From Loripinus fragilis (Eukaryota; Mollusca; Bivalvia; Lucinida; Lucinidae): 64,000 nt of DNA. The stretch spans positions 34,135,601-34,199,600 of the forward strand of contig OZ026521.1 of NCBI GenBank assembly GCA_964019695.1. Reading direction: 5' to 3'. A program made the translations under genes and the position numbers. Shown piece after piece: positions 35,160-47,209 of the stretch; within the stretch, counting starts at the first letter, position 1; every line of letters begins with the position of its first letter. The notes under the pieces are model-generated. The model saw nothing but the letters and a program-made list of their open reading frames with translations, had not been told where the DNA came from and made no database searches.

Positions 35160-35940
35160 AACTCGATTTTTTATGTTTTTCACATTGATATTCGGCGATA
35201 ACTTTTTTACTTATAATTTTAGTAAACTGCGTTCGCGATGAAAGTTGTGGAGAAAAAAATAGCGCTAATTTCTCCAAGAGGTCCTAAGTTTGTGGCACAA
35301 ACAGATTTTTGTGTACATAGATGAAGATTTGCAATAAATTGAACTCAGCCAAATTTTCTAAGTCTTTTATTGACAGGTAAATTTCGTAGAGGTGTGACAG
35401 AAAGGATACGTCTCAAAAGAATAATCACAAGGGGTGTATATTAAATTATTCAACGGTTGTTTATAGCATATACTGCCGTATGTAGACTCAGAATGACTAT
35501 GCATGTTCAGAATCTACTATGAGCATGGTCAATTGAAGGTACAGAAGCTGTGATATCGCATGACGAGCCATCATTTTCTTTTATGCACGTGCTCCTAAAC
35601 GGACAGTTTCGAGATGACCCAACTAGCTTAACGCACGGACGAATCAGGTGTGATTTCCAACATAATTGAACAAGCCATCCGTCGTCTTTCTTATTGAATT
35701 GGGGCGGTGCAATGTAACTTTTTGACTGACACATTTGACATAGTATATTTGAGCTTTGCTTAAAATGCTCAAATAGTACATCTATGCGCAGAGTAAATTG
35801 CAGCATCTATGATGTCGGAACCGCTTTGAGAAGTTGGCGCTAATATTTCTTTACAACTTTCATCGCTAACATAGTTTACTTAAATCAATAATAAAAATTT
35901 ATCGCCAAAAATCAATGTAAAAAGCATAAAAACTCGAGTT
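35160..35940. mobile_element. TIR element, about 780 bp
   Basis: Inverted ends of about 110 bp start AACTCGATTTTTTATG and AACTCGAGTTTTTATGC and include GCGATGAAAGTTGT. No transposase. The central part has no convincing frame. Confidence 0.7.
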
Positions 35941-36165
35941 GAGTACGTATGTGGATTTTAGTTAAGACCGACAAGGCAGACTGGTCCATGTTACAACGGT
36001 TGTGGCTGTTACATGTATAAAGATAATAGAGTCAGGTTGCACAGCGTAATGAAGATCTGAATGTATGTAGCCATGTCTCAAGTAATCATCTTAAACACAA
36101 AGCTTCATACACTGGTTGGGAGGTCGAAATGTTTTATACATGATATACGGATATAAACGGCGTAC

Positions 36166-36881
36166 ATGCAATATACTAGGTATAGATATTTAGATGACTT
36201 ACTTAATATTGGTAATCCTTATTTTGAACAAATGGTAGGCCAGATATATCCAATTGAACTTCAGTTAAATAAGGCGAATTCTTCTGATACTGAAGCTCCA
36301 TTTTTGGACTTGAACTTGTCAATAACAAATGGCATAGTTTCTCCTAAAATTTATGATAAACGGGATGATTTTAATTTTGAAATAGTTAATTTCCCATTTC
36401 TTGATGGAGATGTTCCTCGCTCTCCTTCCTATGGTGTATATATTTCTCAGCTTATTTGTTTTGCTAGAGTGTGCCCTAATGTTGATGACTTCAACAACAG
36501 AAACTTATTTTTAACTGCTAAATTATTAAAACAAGGTTATAGATATCATAAAATTCGAAAAGCATTTTCTAAATTCTACTACAGACACTCAGAGTTAATT
36601 GTTAAATACAACATTGGGTTAAAAACTCTTCTGCAACAAGGCATATCGGACCCTATATTTTATGGTGATTTAGTCTATAAATTCAAACGAATTGTTGGAA
36701 AACCTAATTTTAGTGATCAATTCAAAAAGATAGTAAAACGTTAAGGGTTGGATATAATTTGGATATCATGCGACAGTCTGCATACCTAGTTTTAAACCCA
36801 ATCACGGTTTATAGCTATGGTTTCCTCTTTAATTGCACGACGGTGGGTCAGGCCTCAGACTCTATGACGGCTCTGACGTAA
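36166..36881 (+). pseudogene. Penelope-like reverse transcriptase, C-terminal half
   Basis: An open frame at 36166-36744 begins in the catalytic region (RYRYLDDLLNI, the YxDD motif) and continues through IYPIELQLNKANSS, APFLDLNLSI, KIYDKRDDFNF, NFPFLDGDVPRSPSYGVYIS and GYRYHKIRKAFSKFY. A one-base shift at 36741 moves to a frame that stays open to the TAA at 36879-36881, reading RVGYNLDIMRQSAYLVLNP. I assign it to the Penelope-like or a related RT class from the motif set; no GIY-YIG endonuclease is visible. The 5' half is missing, so it is a 5'-truncated copy. Confidence 0.75.
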
Positions 36882-37452
36882 AGCTTTAATCGGTGGGTTG
36901 GTGCCTGATGCTTATTTGTAGCTGGACCCACCGTGGCTCAACTTGAGGTTTTCTTTAGCTCTGACTATCTGTGAGTCATGAGCCCTTTTCTTTGTTTCAT
37001 CATGGAGTGTTAATTTGATTAGAGTGTTTTCCATGATGATACATTGCATTAGTTAGATGGCCTCCATGCGAGCTGAACATTTCTTGTACTTCAAGGGCGG
37101 CAGAATCTAGGGCGAAGATTTGGTACCAGTAAAATGCATTTAAGCCCCCCAGTTGCTTGGGCTGCTTGCTGTCCGTTCTAAGGCGGTGATTCTGTTGTTG
37201 TTGACTTTTTGTTTATTGTTACTCCCATTGTGGGAGTCTGTAATTGTTCTATGTATTGTTGTACGTTACTCTATGTCCATTCTAGTATTGCATTTATCTT
37301 GATGGGGAAGAGAGAGCTGATTGCTTTGCTTAATTTGTCTTCCTGGTGTCTCGTGATGGTTGAGCGGCTTATCCTCGCGGTGCCACGGGGTAGTCTGCAG
37401 TTTGTGATTGAGGTATTTCCTGATCATACTCACTTACTATTTTTTAGTGATT
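36882..37452 (+). mobile_element. 3' UTR of the Penelope-like element
   Basis: The sequence after the RT stop is shared with many fragments in the window (1255-2110, 4410-4690, 39110-39690, 41258-41440, 50380-50715, and reversed at 12118-12475). Landmarks are CTGTCCGTTCTAAGG, GATGGGGAAGAGAGAGCTG and a TTTCCTGATCATACTCA end. Its position directly after the RT frame makes it the element's 3' tail. Confidence 0.65.
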
Positions 37453-37559
37453 ACACATTATTGAACTAGCCCAACAAACAGGCTGACATTAATGGCGCCT
37501 TCAAAAACAGTAGTTATTAATCAGCTTTTGGGTCACTGTATTATTGTATATTACCTGTA

Positions 37560-37735
37560 GAGCCAACCAGCGGTAGAATGCTCGACTTGAGATAAAGGGG
37601 TCGTTGGTTTGAGTTTCTCTGGAGGCACCATGGTGTGTCCTTGTGCAAGATATGTTATGCTCTGTTTAGTACTGGTTCAACCCAGGAAACATCCCGACAT
37701 GACTGAAAATTTCTTGACTGGGATGTAAAGTATGA
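37560..37735 (+). repeat. tRNA-derived SINE
   Basis: AGCGGTAGAATGCTCGACTTG head, CTGGTTCAACCCAGG body and GACTGGGATGTAAAG end. A second, more diverged copy follows head-to-tail. Confidence 0.7.
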
Positions 37736-37739
37736 CCTT

Positions 37740-37965
37740 GAATAATCGAGGTCCACAGTTGCTCAGTGCTAATGTGCTAGACCTGTGATTAAAGGATTGC
37801 CATTTTGAGAAAGCTCAATGGAAGCACTTTGTAATGGCCTAAGCAAGACACTCTATTCTCTGCTAAGCACTGGTTCAACCTAGGTGGACAGGGAAACGTC
37901 GCGTCATGACTGCAAAAATGTTGGCAGCGACGCAAAACACCAATGCAAACAAACAAAAATCAACT
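37740..37965 (+). repeat. tRNA-derived SINE, diverged
   Basis: TTGCTCAGTGCTAATGTGC head, CACTGGTTCAACCTAGG body, and (CAAA)n-like tail. Confidence 0.6.
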
Positions 37966-37969
37966 CAAA

Positions 37970-38630
37970 ATAACAAAAGAGACACTCATCTATAAACTTT
38001 GCTGCAGTTGTGTGAGTCTACTGGTACACAGGTTTATCTTTAGCATGCTATTTGGAAAAGATTCGCGTTATATATGTTGTCGATGAAAATATTCTTCCAA
38101 ATTCTGTTTGTTTGGCAAGAAAATGATTTGGTGTTCAGCTCAGAATTCGAAAAAATAGCTTGACAAAAAAACCCCATAAAAATAGCCCCCTTCTCTACAC
38201 ACAAACAACACAAATTAAAATTCAGCATGATAAGGTTTCAATATCTGGGCCACAGGGAAAGGGTACACAGATCTTTTATAAATCAATAAAATCTTGTGTG
38301 ATTGTAGATTTCATTGTCGAAGATTGATGTTCTGCTTTTATAGTTTAAGATACACGTGCGTGTTTAAGATACATGTACGTACATATTTCAAACAAAGTAT
38401 CTGGACTGATCAGATTCATTTACAATAATTCGAAACACTTATTTTTCACGATATGGCAACCATAAGACTACAGGTATATTATTTTGGTGTAGAGATTTTC
38501 ACAAGTGGGTGAATACGGAAACAATGCAACCTGACTAACCGATTTCCAAATGTATTTGTCCAGGGGTTGAACTTAGCTAAGAACCGCCCAACGTCTCTTA
38601 TCTGGACGGACTTATATCCTGACATCTCCC
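37970..38630. other. No gene seen
   Basis: AT-rich, no supported exon or repeat beyond a small TACACGTGCGTG/TACATGTACGTAC stretch near 38350. Confidence 0.35.
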
Positions 38631-39109
38631 ATTATGGGATCAGGGCCGTCGCCGCAGATTTAAAAGTGGTCTAGCGGAGGAAGCTGATAAGTGTCAAAGA
38701 CACGAGAGGGGGGAGAGCATGAGAGAGGGGATTATTCCCCCTCTGGTTAGGGGGTCTGGGGGGCCTCCCCCTCCCCCCGTGATTTTTTTTTTAATTTTGA
38801 GGGGATCTCTTCTATGTGCGTTTTTAAAAGGTTTTTTATGCGTTTGGGACCAGATTTCAGTCGTTTTGGTCACGATCTTTTGCTAGAAAAGATATTTCTT
38901 GTCGCGTGAGAAACCGAATGCTGAACAATTTTTTTTCCAGACAGCCACGATTTTATTTCTACAGCATGTTTCTTTGACATTATTTCATCTATGTTTCCGC
39001 AGGTTTTGAGAAAGTACTTTTAGCATTGATCCTTGGTGGTACTTCAAAGAGTCGTGTTTTCAAAAAGATATACACTTAGTCTATCGTCTTTTCAATAAGA
39101 ACGCTCGTT

Positions 39110-39690
39110 AAGGATGATACATTGCATTAGTTAGATGGCCTCCATGCGAGCTGAACATTTTTTGTACTTCAACAACAGCAGAATCTAGGGCGAAGATTTG
39201 GTACCAGTAAAATGCATTTAAGCCCCCCGGTGGCTTAGGCTGCTGTCCGTTCTAAGGCGGTGGTTCTGTTGTTGTTGACTTTCTGTTTATTGTTACTCCT
39301 ATTGTGGGAGTCTGTAATTGTTCTATGTTTTGTTGTACGTTACTTTATGTCCATTTTAGTATTGCAATCATCTTGATGGGGAAGAGAGAGCTGATTGCTT
39401 TGCTCAATTTGTCTTCCTGGTGTCTCGTGATGGTTGAGCGGCTCTTCCTCACGGTGCCACGGGGTTGTCTGCAGTTTGTGATTGTGGTATTTCCTGATCA
39501 TACTCATTTACTATTTTTGCAATCTAGTATTGCAATCATCTTGATGGGGAAGAGAGAGCTGATTGCTTTGCTTAATTTGTCTTCCTGGTGTCTCGTGGTG
39601 GTTGGGCGGCTCTTCCTCGCGGTGCCACGGGGTTGTCTGCAGTTTGTGATTGTGGTATTTCCTGATCATACTCATTTTCTATTTTTCATC
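39110..39690 (+). mobile_element. Penelope-like 3' UTR fragment with internal duplication
   Basis: Same tail family. The last part (AGTATTGCAATCATCTTGATG to the TTTCCTGATCATACTCA end) occurs twice in tandem, starting at about 39357 and 39524, a period near 167 bp. It interrupts the larger TIR element at 38641-41257. Confidence 0.6.
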
Positions 39691-39916
39691 TAGATTTTGG
39701 CTTCGGAAGGCATACCATGAGATCTTTGGCTTCATCGTAATGGAGCCAGGGCTTACTGTCGAACCACGACGGCTTAACACATCTCTGCTCAGGCTTCTAA
39801 AGGTCGAATGAACGTTGGGGGAACCGAGAAGTCTTGGGCTGAATTGGAACAGGCGGGACTTGTTTATCCGTAACGGAATGCATTGTAACAACACAGGCTC
39901 ACGATGCTCATATATA

Positions 39917-40621
39917 CTCAGAAAAACAATTGAAGGATATTTAGATTCAGTTCCATCTCTAACATTAAATACAATAAAAACTAAACTAATTATGCATGCA
40001 TTTCATAGTTCCAGATATCTACAATCAAAATGAATGTTTGATTTAAGTCACGCTTCAATGATTGAAGTACAGTACATGTCCAAATTGTGCAACCATCTAT
40101 ACTGAAAAGTCACAAGCATTCAAAAATGATTGAAACCATTTTTGTCGTTTGTATTTCATAATGGCTGGCTCCAAAATCATTGCTGGCTCTCAGCCAAAGG
40201 AATGAAACCTAATTTTGTAGTTTTGGTTAGGGTTTTACTTCCAATTTAGAGTCATATTGGCGGGGTATGCCATATCTGTGCATTTTTGTTGAAGATGTTG
40301 TCACGTTATTAGGTGCAATTACTGATAAACGGGTGTGAACACTTGTCTGTGGTCAGAATTAGACCATAAGTAATGACCAGGTAAAGGCTGCAGCAAAAAA
40401 TATAAACACAAATTTTTTTTGCTTGTGAACTTTGGGTAAAAAGGGTTGGTACATTTGGTGTGGTACTGTATTGTAACCAATGACCCGTAAATTTTATTTT
40501 GCATTCTGCTGAATTGCATATTTGTAGTTCTATCAGATACTAAAATGCCATGTATGGAAATTATATTCTCAACTGTTAAATAGTCAAAAGAATTTCAATA
40601 TCCTTCAATTGTTTTTCTGAG
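39917..40621. mobile_element. TIR element nested in copy 2
   Basis: 705 bp with about 25-bp near-perfect ends beginning CTCAGAAAAACAATTGAAGG, flanked by TATA at 39913-39916 and 40622-40625. Removing it rejoins sequence homologous to copy 3. No coding frame. Confidence 0.8.
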
Positions 40622-41257
40622 TATATGTAAAGTCAAAACGTTTTAAGCATACTTTGTCGCTCGGCATGTTTTAAAATTAGAAGGGAAAAAATGTTAATTT
40701 GAGTGAAATGAAACTGGATCATAGAAATTATCTGGACCTCAACGAGAAGACCTGTTTTCAGGGTTTCCGAACATGCAAGACTCAAACCAACCTACTCAGT
40801 TACGGAGATTAGCTAGAATGCTGAAATTTCGCGTGTAGCAAATTTATCATTTATACTTTCCTGGGAGTGAACAACAAAGGCGCTGATCAGACTGTGCGGA
40901 TGTGTAGGCTGGTCTGCGCCTTTGATCGTCGCATGCAGCTACGTAAGGTTTTCTCTCGACACGGTCCATAAGTATGATAATGTCCATTAAGACCATCCGA
41001 TTATGAAATTAATCAAGCACATGTCATTATAATTTTTCAATGTTTTCATACCTTGGCTAGGTCAGTCTATTGATGACAAGCGCAACGAGCGTTATTGACA
41101 ATTGCATCAATAAATTGTGGCAGATTGAATAAAATCAGAGGTAAGCACAAAGTAAAATGAGCCAAAACGAGAAAAAAGGGACACAACAGAAAGCATACTT
41201 GACCAAAAATGTGGTCTGGCGCTCGCTGGACCTACCGGACCCGCGACGACGGCCTTG

Positions 41258-41440
41258 GGGATTCTGTAATTGTTCTATGTTTTGCTGTGCGTTACTTTAT
41301 TTCCATTCTAGTTTTGCAATCATCTTGATGGGGAAGAGAGAGCTGGTTGCTTTCCTTAGTTTGTCTTCCTGGTGTCTCGTGATTTTTGTGTGGTTCTTTC
41401 TTGTGATTGTAGGATTTCTTGATCATACTCACTTACTATT
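41258..41440 (+). mobile_element. Penelope-like 3' UTR fragment
   Basis: Begins GGGATTCTGTAATTG at the right target duplication of the element at 38641-41257 and runs to the CTTGATCATACTCACTTAC end. It is the right flank of that insertion; about 15 bases of similar sequence abut the left side. Confidence 0.55.
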
Positions 41441-41449
41441 TTTAATTGA

Positions 41450-43160
41450 AAGTTATCTTTACTATAGAAATCTGGATTTATTCATGAATGAATCACTAAA
41501 CTTTATTTCATGAATGGGAGAGGCAGTTCTTTCAGTACACTGTCGTTAATCATTTGATAACAAGCGTCGGCTGCTTCTTATGGCCTCAGAGTCTGGGTGA
41601 TAATCTATAAATAACTAGGTTCTGTTAGATTCATGTGCAGTTCTCAGTTAGATTAACAATATCAGCAATGTGTGCATTTCCATGACCTGAAATATTAATA
41701 CTTTGGAATTTTGTTTTCTTCTAAATACTGTAATCCAAAAATTAGAATGATAATAAGCACTATAACACTGAATTATTCACTGTGATTACAACTGTAACAG
41801 AACACATCTCATCACAAGATCTGAACTATTTTTATAATGTGCCGTGATTAAAAACAATAATAACAAGAAAAACTATAACATGTGTTACATGTTATAAACG
41901 GCGTTGTTGAAAGGTTCTTATGAGTAATAATAGATGAAGGATAATAATGAAGTTTTTTTTTTTCGCAATAAGATATACATGAAAGCGACTTTGAAATGAG
42001 TGATTAAATGTTTGACGTTTCGATAATAAACTATTCAATCAGACGGTGATGGGGAAGAAGCTTTTGTGAATACTTGTTATCTTCAGTCTTTTATGAAAAC
42101 CAATACTTGTCCGCGGGGAAAGAAAAAGTTAGACTGCATTACGTCCCTTGATATACAGTATTTAAAAAAAGAAAAAGTCTAAGAAAAAGTCAACTTTTGT
42201 GAGTTCCAAAATGTTATTCCATACATTTTCCTCCTTCAGAAATAAAGGAATCCAACCCCAGTCATGAATTTGCAGGTGATAGGAAAATTCTACTAGCTTC
42301 CGCGTTTCGATTACATCGAAACAAACCTCAGGCCAAACCAATCGAATGACCTATTTTCCGCGTTTTGCCATTCATCTTTCTTTGGTAATTTTCTCTGTTT
42401 ATTCATATTTTCTGCTTGTGGGCCTATTGTCTGTACTGTTGTTTGTTTTACATTTTTTTGCTCCTATTTTCTAATAAAATGAAAAGTTCGTTTCTGTTTT
42501 ATGGTGAATCGAAACAATTTAACTACGCACACTGATAAATATAGAATGAATGACGTCACAATGATTTATAAATAGGGCCTTTATATACTTATTTAAGAAT
42601 TTCGCATCTATAGTTGTAAATTTATCTATAAGTTCGCCCCAGAAAACCGCTGATAACACATAATTGGAAATATTTTCTTGGTAGAAATATAAATTACAAT
42701 TCTAAGTTATTCTAAGTTAGAACATTAGACCAGCTGGCGAAAGTGAAAAATAGGTACAGCCCATGGGTAGACAGGTGTTGAACATCCGACATTTACACTG
42801 AAAAGACACCCGATTTTAGACGTTTTAAATACTCTTTTAATAAGAGAAGTCTACATTTATTTTTACTTTACCCTTGGAAAAACGAAAAATTTAATCAAAA
42901 CGTTATTCATTGAACAATAACTTTGATCACACCCTCTTTGGAATAGTTCATTTCAAAACCAATTACAATTATAGGCTAAGTAACCACTGTTTCATAAATG
43001 AACTAATATTAGTTACTTATGCATTAATAAGTAACGCCGTAGAAAATAGACATTGATTATTAATAAAACAAAAAAATAAAACCTACTACTTGACTAGACT
43101 GCATAATAAGATGTTTACTATTTTCACTATTTTTAAACACTATACTATAACACACACAAT
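41450..43160. other. No gene seen
   Basis: Unique-looking AT-rich DNA of 1.7 kb with no frame or splice structure I can support. Scanned on both strands. Confidence 0.4.
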
Positions 43161-43164
43161 TTAA

Positions 43165-43400
43165 TACTTTTTGCACTGATCTCAATCCATTTCCAATGAC
43201 ATAATGAAATCTTCAAATCGTCTTAAAGTAAAGGGTGCAAAGATCAGGAATCGATACAATCAAGTACCACACCTGACCCAGAATACCAATGGGAAAGTGA
43301 CAAACTCACAGCAGACACCACAAACGAGAGCCAATACATGTAAACAACACTTTTTGCATTGATCTTAATCCATTTCCAATGACATAATGAGATCTTCAAC
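43165..43400. repeat. Direct repeat flanking a reversed repeat fragment
   Basis: About 50 bp (ATTTCCAATGACATAATGA block) occurs at 43165-43218 and 43347-43400. Between them lies a reversed copy of the ATCAGGAATCGATACAATC repeat (see 50055-50350). Confidence 0.6.
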
Positions 43401-44250
43401 AACGCAACCACTAGCTGTAGTTTTCTGTCTCAAAGGTGTCGTTTTTGCTGGTTCCTGTTCATTTAGTATGTTGTCATCTCTCAGCCAAAAGGCTGCTGTT
43501 TCATTCGCTTTTCCTCCATTTTGAGTAGGTGCTCCTGGTTTCTTCTAAATATCGAACCCATATCCAATTCTTGAGAATGTAAAGAATCTAAATACTGCTA
43601 TCAACCTGCTGGTCATATAACCAATGGAGATTTAAAAAGTATTACTGATTCAAAAAAATCGGTCTATTATAGACCAGTCCGGGCGTATGGACCACGTGAT
43701 AATAATTTTGACCACATGACTTTTTATTGTGGCGGGCCAAAACCTTCTGCTCAATGCAATGTCCATTGAGCTGAGCCAACATTTTCGTGAGGAAAAAGCA
43801 TCTTAAACGATATTTTAGCTCTAGGTTTTGACTTGAATATGTAAAATAAGTCTCGGACATTGATTTACAATAATGTTTTTGCGAAAAAATAATTAATTTT
43901 ATTAGTTTTTTTTTTGTTTTTGACGGCCCCCACTCCGGTGTTTTGGTCAGATGACGGCCTTTTCAATCTCCGATATATTTGTTAATTGATGATAAAATAG
44001 GTGAAAAAAATACATCATTTGATAGGTCAATGATCAAATTATGGGAACCAGGCATTGGAATTATTTTTTTATGAAATAAATTTGTTTTAAATCGCTATAA
44101 AAGGTGTGTTGTTTCCGTATCCAATACATGTAAACAACAGTTTACTGCCAACCAGAGTATTTACCAGCCTTCGGATAAAGACTGTAGTGTTCCGGATTAT
44201 ATTGATTTGTGACATAGTGTTTGGGACTCGTCTATATGTAAAGGACCTAA
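43400..44250. other. No gene seen
   Basis: No supported exon. AATACATGTAAACAAC recurs at 43332 and 44123. Confidence 0.35.
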
Positions 44251-44253
44251 ATA

Positions 44254-45284
44254 CAGTCAAACTTTGATCGCTCGAACTCGCATATCTCGAACACTATGGA
44301 TCGCTAGAACTCAATCTTCAGTCCTGGCAAATTCCCTATATATTTAATGTAAAATACACCCCAGGCTCAAACAATGATGGCTCGAACTCTCAAACTTAAA
44401 ACACGGACCGCAGGGCAATTTTAAATGTATTAAGGTTTGTCTGGCTCGAACCAATATTTACCTAAAATTGAATCATTCAGATGCTTGATGTTAGTCAATT
44501 ATTTTTCATAAGGGCTGCTCGACAATGATGATTTTTCGCTTGATAAATCTAAACTGACGAATTTATTCATTGAGCAGAAGGTGTCAATTTAGCAATAAGC
44601 GACAATTTATTAGATCAAAGTTTTGAGTTGTAGTGTAATTAAGTTCTAACTTGTCACCACGCAGCAAATGAGATGTTTTGTTATCAACAGTTCACAGTTT
44701 GATTCAGAGTACAGTCTGGTCAGAGTCTTGTGTGGGCATAGGTTCTGAATTCCTGCTTAACATCTAAAAGTGGGCCACGATCGGCCCGTCAGCGCAATGG
44801 CATTTGAATGACGTTTCACTGGCAGGCCTATAGTAGCCTGACACCGTGTGCTGAATTCAGATGGGCATCAGACTGTGTGGGTGTACAGTCTGATCTGTGT
44901 CTGTTTAAACATCCAGGCGAGTTTGTATGTCATTGCTTACAAGACGACCAAACAACTATCATGATAGAAGATGGGATAGCAAATGCATTGATCAGCATGT
45001 GCATATGTGCATGTTGATCAAGGTATTTATTTTCCGCAGATGCATAATTGCAAACACGTGTCGCTTATAATTTTAACTCCAGCGTGCAAAGGGGTAAATT
45101 GACATAAATGACAGATGCCATGTGCACTTAGCAACTTTGATCGATAGAAACATGGTGTCCATGGTAAACATTAAGTACATATGAACTCCTTTGAAAATTG
45201 TCAGATTAGGTATCACTCGAACCCATTGATGGGTCGAACTCGCACCGACGGTCCAGACGAGTTCCAGCCATCGAAGTTTGACTG
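44254..45284. mobile_element. pogo/Tigger-like non-autonomous element
   Basis: Ends CAGTCAAACTTTGATCGCTC and CAGTCAAACTTCGATGGCTG (reverse complement of right end), flanked by TA on both sides (44252-44253, 45285-45286). The CTCGAAC motif is repeated in both subterminal regions. An internal hairpin with CAGTCTGATC lies near 44850-44910. No transposase. Confidence 0.75.
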
Positions 45285-45489
45285 TACAGGTTTCCTTCTC
45301 AGAGAGACTTCAACAAATGCAGTGAAAAATTGCTGGTTCAATACAGTAATGATGTAATCGATGGTGCAAGCGAGAACATGTTGAATCTAGTGCTTTAAAT
45401 ACTTGGAAAATAAATATTTTCAAAAATTATTGACAGTAGAATTTCATTTTATTGTAATCATTTAGATCTTCTTCCACCTAAACCTAAAT

Positions 45490-46010
45490 TCACTTTTAGA
45501 AGAAAGGGGTCCAGGAATTCCATAGGAAGTTTGTTTTAGCGCCTGCAGATAAGGCTGCTAACACCGTTGTAGTCATATGAAAAATGTACTACATTAACAC
45601 CCTAAAGCAAGAACTTGGCACTGCTAAGCCATATGAGCATAATTTGCTTGACGAGAAGTCTTTCGTTGATAGACATCGATGTCATATGGCTGCTAAGTTT
45701 GGTGTATTTGTTGATGAGGATCATAGCATGCTTTCTACGTTAAACTGCTTACCAAATGTTCATAAAAGACCCTATAAGTCATGTTTTATTGCTAACTCTA
45801 GCTCATGTACTACTACTGAGTTGGCGATTATTTTGACTTCTTGCCTTACTGCGATTAAAAACCATGTTATAAAATATTGTAAAACTGTTTTTGAGAGCAA
45901 TGGTAAAGATATATTTTGGTCTGTTAAAATCTCAGGTGAGATTCTTAACAAATTAAAATCTAAAGCTGATTATCTCAAAAAAAATTCCAAAGGGAATTTA
46001 TTCATACTAA
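45490..46010 (+). pseudogene. Penelope-like reverse transcriptase, N-terminal part
   Basis: The frame reads KFVLAPADKAANTVVVI, a TGA, then KMYYINTLKQELGTAKPYEH and LNCLPNVHKRPYKSCFIANS with SSCTTTELAIILTSCLTAI and a FWSVKISGEILNKLKS segment. This matches the upstream part of the RT family whose C-terminal half is at 36166, by continuity of known family motifs. It ends abruptly at about 46010, where a tandem repeat begins. Defective. Confidence 0.65.
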
Positions 46011-46016
46011 AATTTG

Positions 46017-46577
46017 TTCTTAAAAGGGTATCCTTTGGAAGCAAAGACTGCAACGAAGAACTGAAACTAGAGTGTGCATACTTCCTGGGCCAGACTAGCT
46101 AGCTTCTGCCATTTAGGCGTCTTCAGTGGCCCTCTAATAGTTTCAAAGTCATGATCCCAAAGGACAAGAAAATAAAATCTACACTAAAGTGAAGGGCAGG
46201 GAGATGTTCTACCGCCGCCACACAGTCCCAGTCGCCAGCTGTAGTGAAGTCAAATATGTTCTTAAAAGGGTATCCTTTGGGAGCAAAGACTGCACCAAAG
46301 AACCGAAACTGCAGTGTGCATACTTCCTGGGCCAGACTAGCTAGTTTCTGCCATTTAGGCGTCATCAGTGACCCTCTAATAGTTTCAAAGTTCCACAGTG
46401 AAACCCATGATCCCAAAGGACAAAGAAAATAAAATCTACACTATAGTTAAGGGCAGGGAGACGTTCTACTGCCGTCACACAGTCCCAGTCACCAGCTGTA
46501 GTAAAGTCAAATACGTTCTTAAAAGGGTTTCCTTTGGAAGCAAAGACTGCACCAAAGAACTGAAACTAGACTATCTT
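46017..46577 (+). repeat. Tandem repeat, 242-257 bp unit
   Basis: Units start with TTCTTAAAAGGG at 46017, 46259 and 46516; the third is partial. Inverted copies occur at 48693-49056. It begins exactly where the Penelope-like RT frame ends. Confidence 0.8.
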
Positions 46578-46586
46578 TACTCTGTT

Positions 46587-46985
46587 TCACATTTTTGACC
46601 ACTTGGCCTTTGTCAAGAAACAAATATCTGGATTTATGTTGTGAGCTACATCTCCATTGTCTAAGCCAACCAGTAAATATAATTGTATATCTATGTTCTC
46701 CCCAGCTTGCTGATTTCTTTTATTGAAAATATGTCTCTCATATGTTATCTTACTATGATTGCAGTACCCTTTAATTTTCTCCATAATTTTGTCTAATTTC
46801 ATGCTATCGACATCTGCTGCTGCCCAAGTACACGTATTGTAAATTTCTAAACTTTCAGGTCCAATCACATGAAGAAATGTACTTGATTTTATACTGTTTA
46901 TCTTTTTTTGCAATTGCTGTAGCTGTAATATAAATTCAAATGGCTGTTGAAAACGTCTCCAATTTTCAGACAAGTTCCCACTCAA
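46587..46985 (-). pseudogene. Gypsy-type retrotransposon gag relic
   Basis: A 132-codon frame with GNLSENWRRFQQPFEF, LHVIGPESLEIYNT and YERHIFNKRNQQAGENIDIQ, which resembles the capsid region of invertebrate Ty3/gypsy Gag. The C-terminal part diverges (KTC-like end replaced), and no zinc knuckle, protease or RT follows. An LTR-like unit lies 76 bases upstream (47062-47201). Confidence 0.7.
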
Positions 46986-47061
46986 ACATAGAGAACTTGG
47001 TGGTTGTAATCTTTCTATTTTTCCTTATCAAATTAAGTCCAAATATTTACTACTGCCACCA

Positions 47062-47201
47062 TGTAATATTTAGAGACAATACGGTATGTGCTACAACTAC
47101 TTTATTCTACAAGTATATAAGAACAATGGACAATGTAGGTTAAGCCTGCTGTGTATGTAGAGTGCATTAGCCATCTATAATTTATACCATATATCCTGAC
47201 A
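47062..47201 (-). repeat. LTR-like unit upstream of gag relic
   Basis: On the minus strand it starts TGTCAGG and ends ATTACA. It is followed by TGGTGGCAGTAG, which looks like a tRNA primer-binding site, then the gag frame. A similar 140-bp unit occurs at 34774-34915 without gag. Both share TATATAAG and the TTATTCTACAAG block. Confidence 0.55.
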
Positions 47202-47209
47202 TAAGTTAG

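Larger units (their letters stand above)
38641..41257. mobile_element. TIR element, CARGGCCGTCG family, copy 2, with nested insertions
   Basis: Reverse orientation relative to copies 1 and 3, with ends CAGGGCCGTCGCCG and CGACGACGGCCTTG. GGGAT is duplicated at 38636-38640 and 41258-41262. It contains the Penelope-like tail 39110-39690 and the TIR element 39917-40621. Confidence 0.85.

Noticed and set aside
34985..35188. Basic 67-codon frame near the LTR-like copy, considered as a retroelement nucleocapsid
   Set aside because: No zinc knuckle, and it runs into the inverted end of the 35160-35940 element.
37209..39693. Hydrophobic frames repeating LIALLNLSSWCLV and FPDHTHLLF that look like a small membrane protein family
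   Set aside because: They are translations of the Penelope-like 3' tail, which is repeated in both orientations and lies after the RT stop codon.
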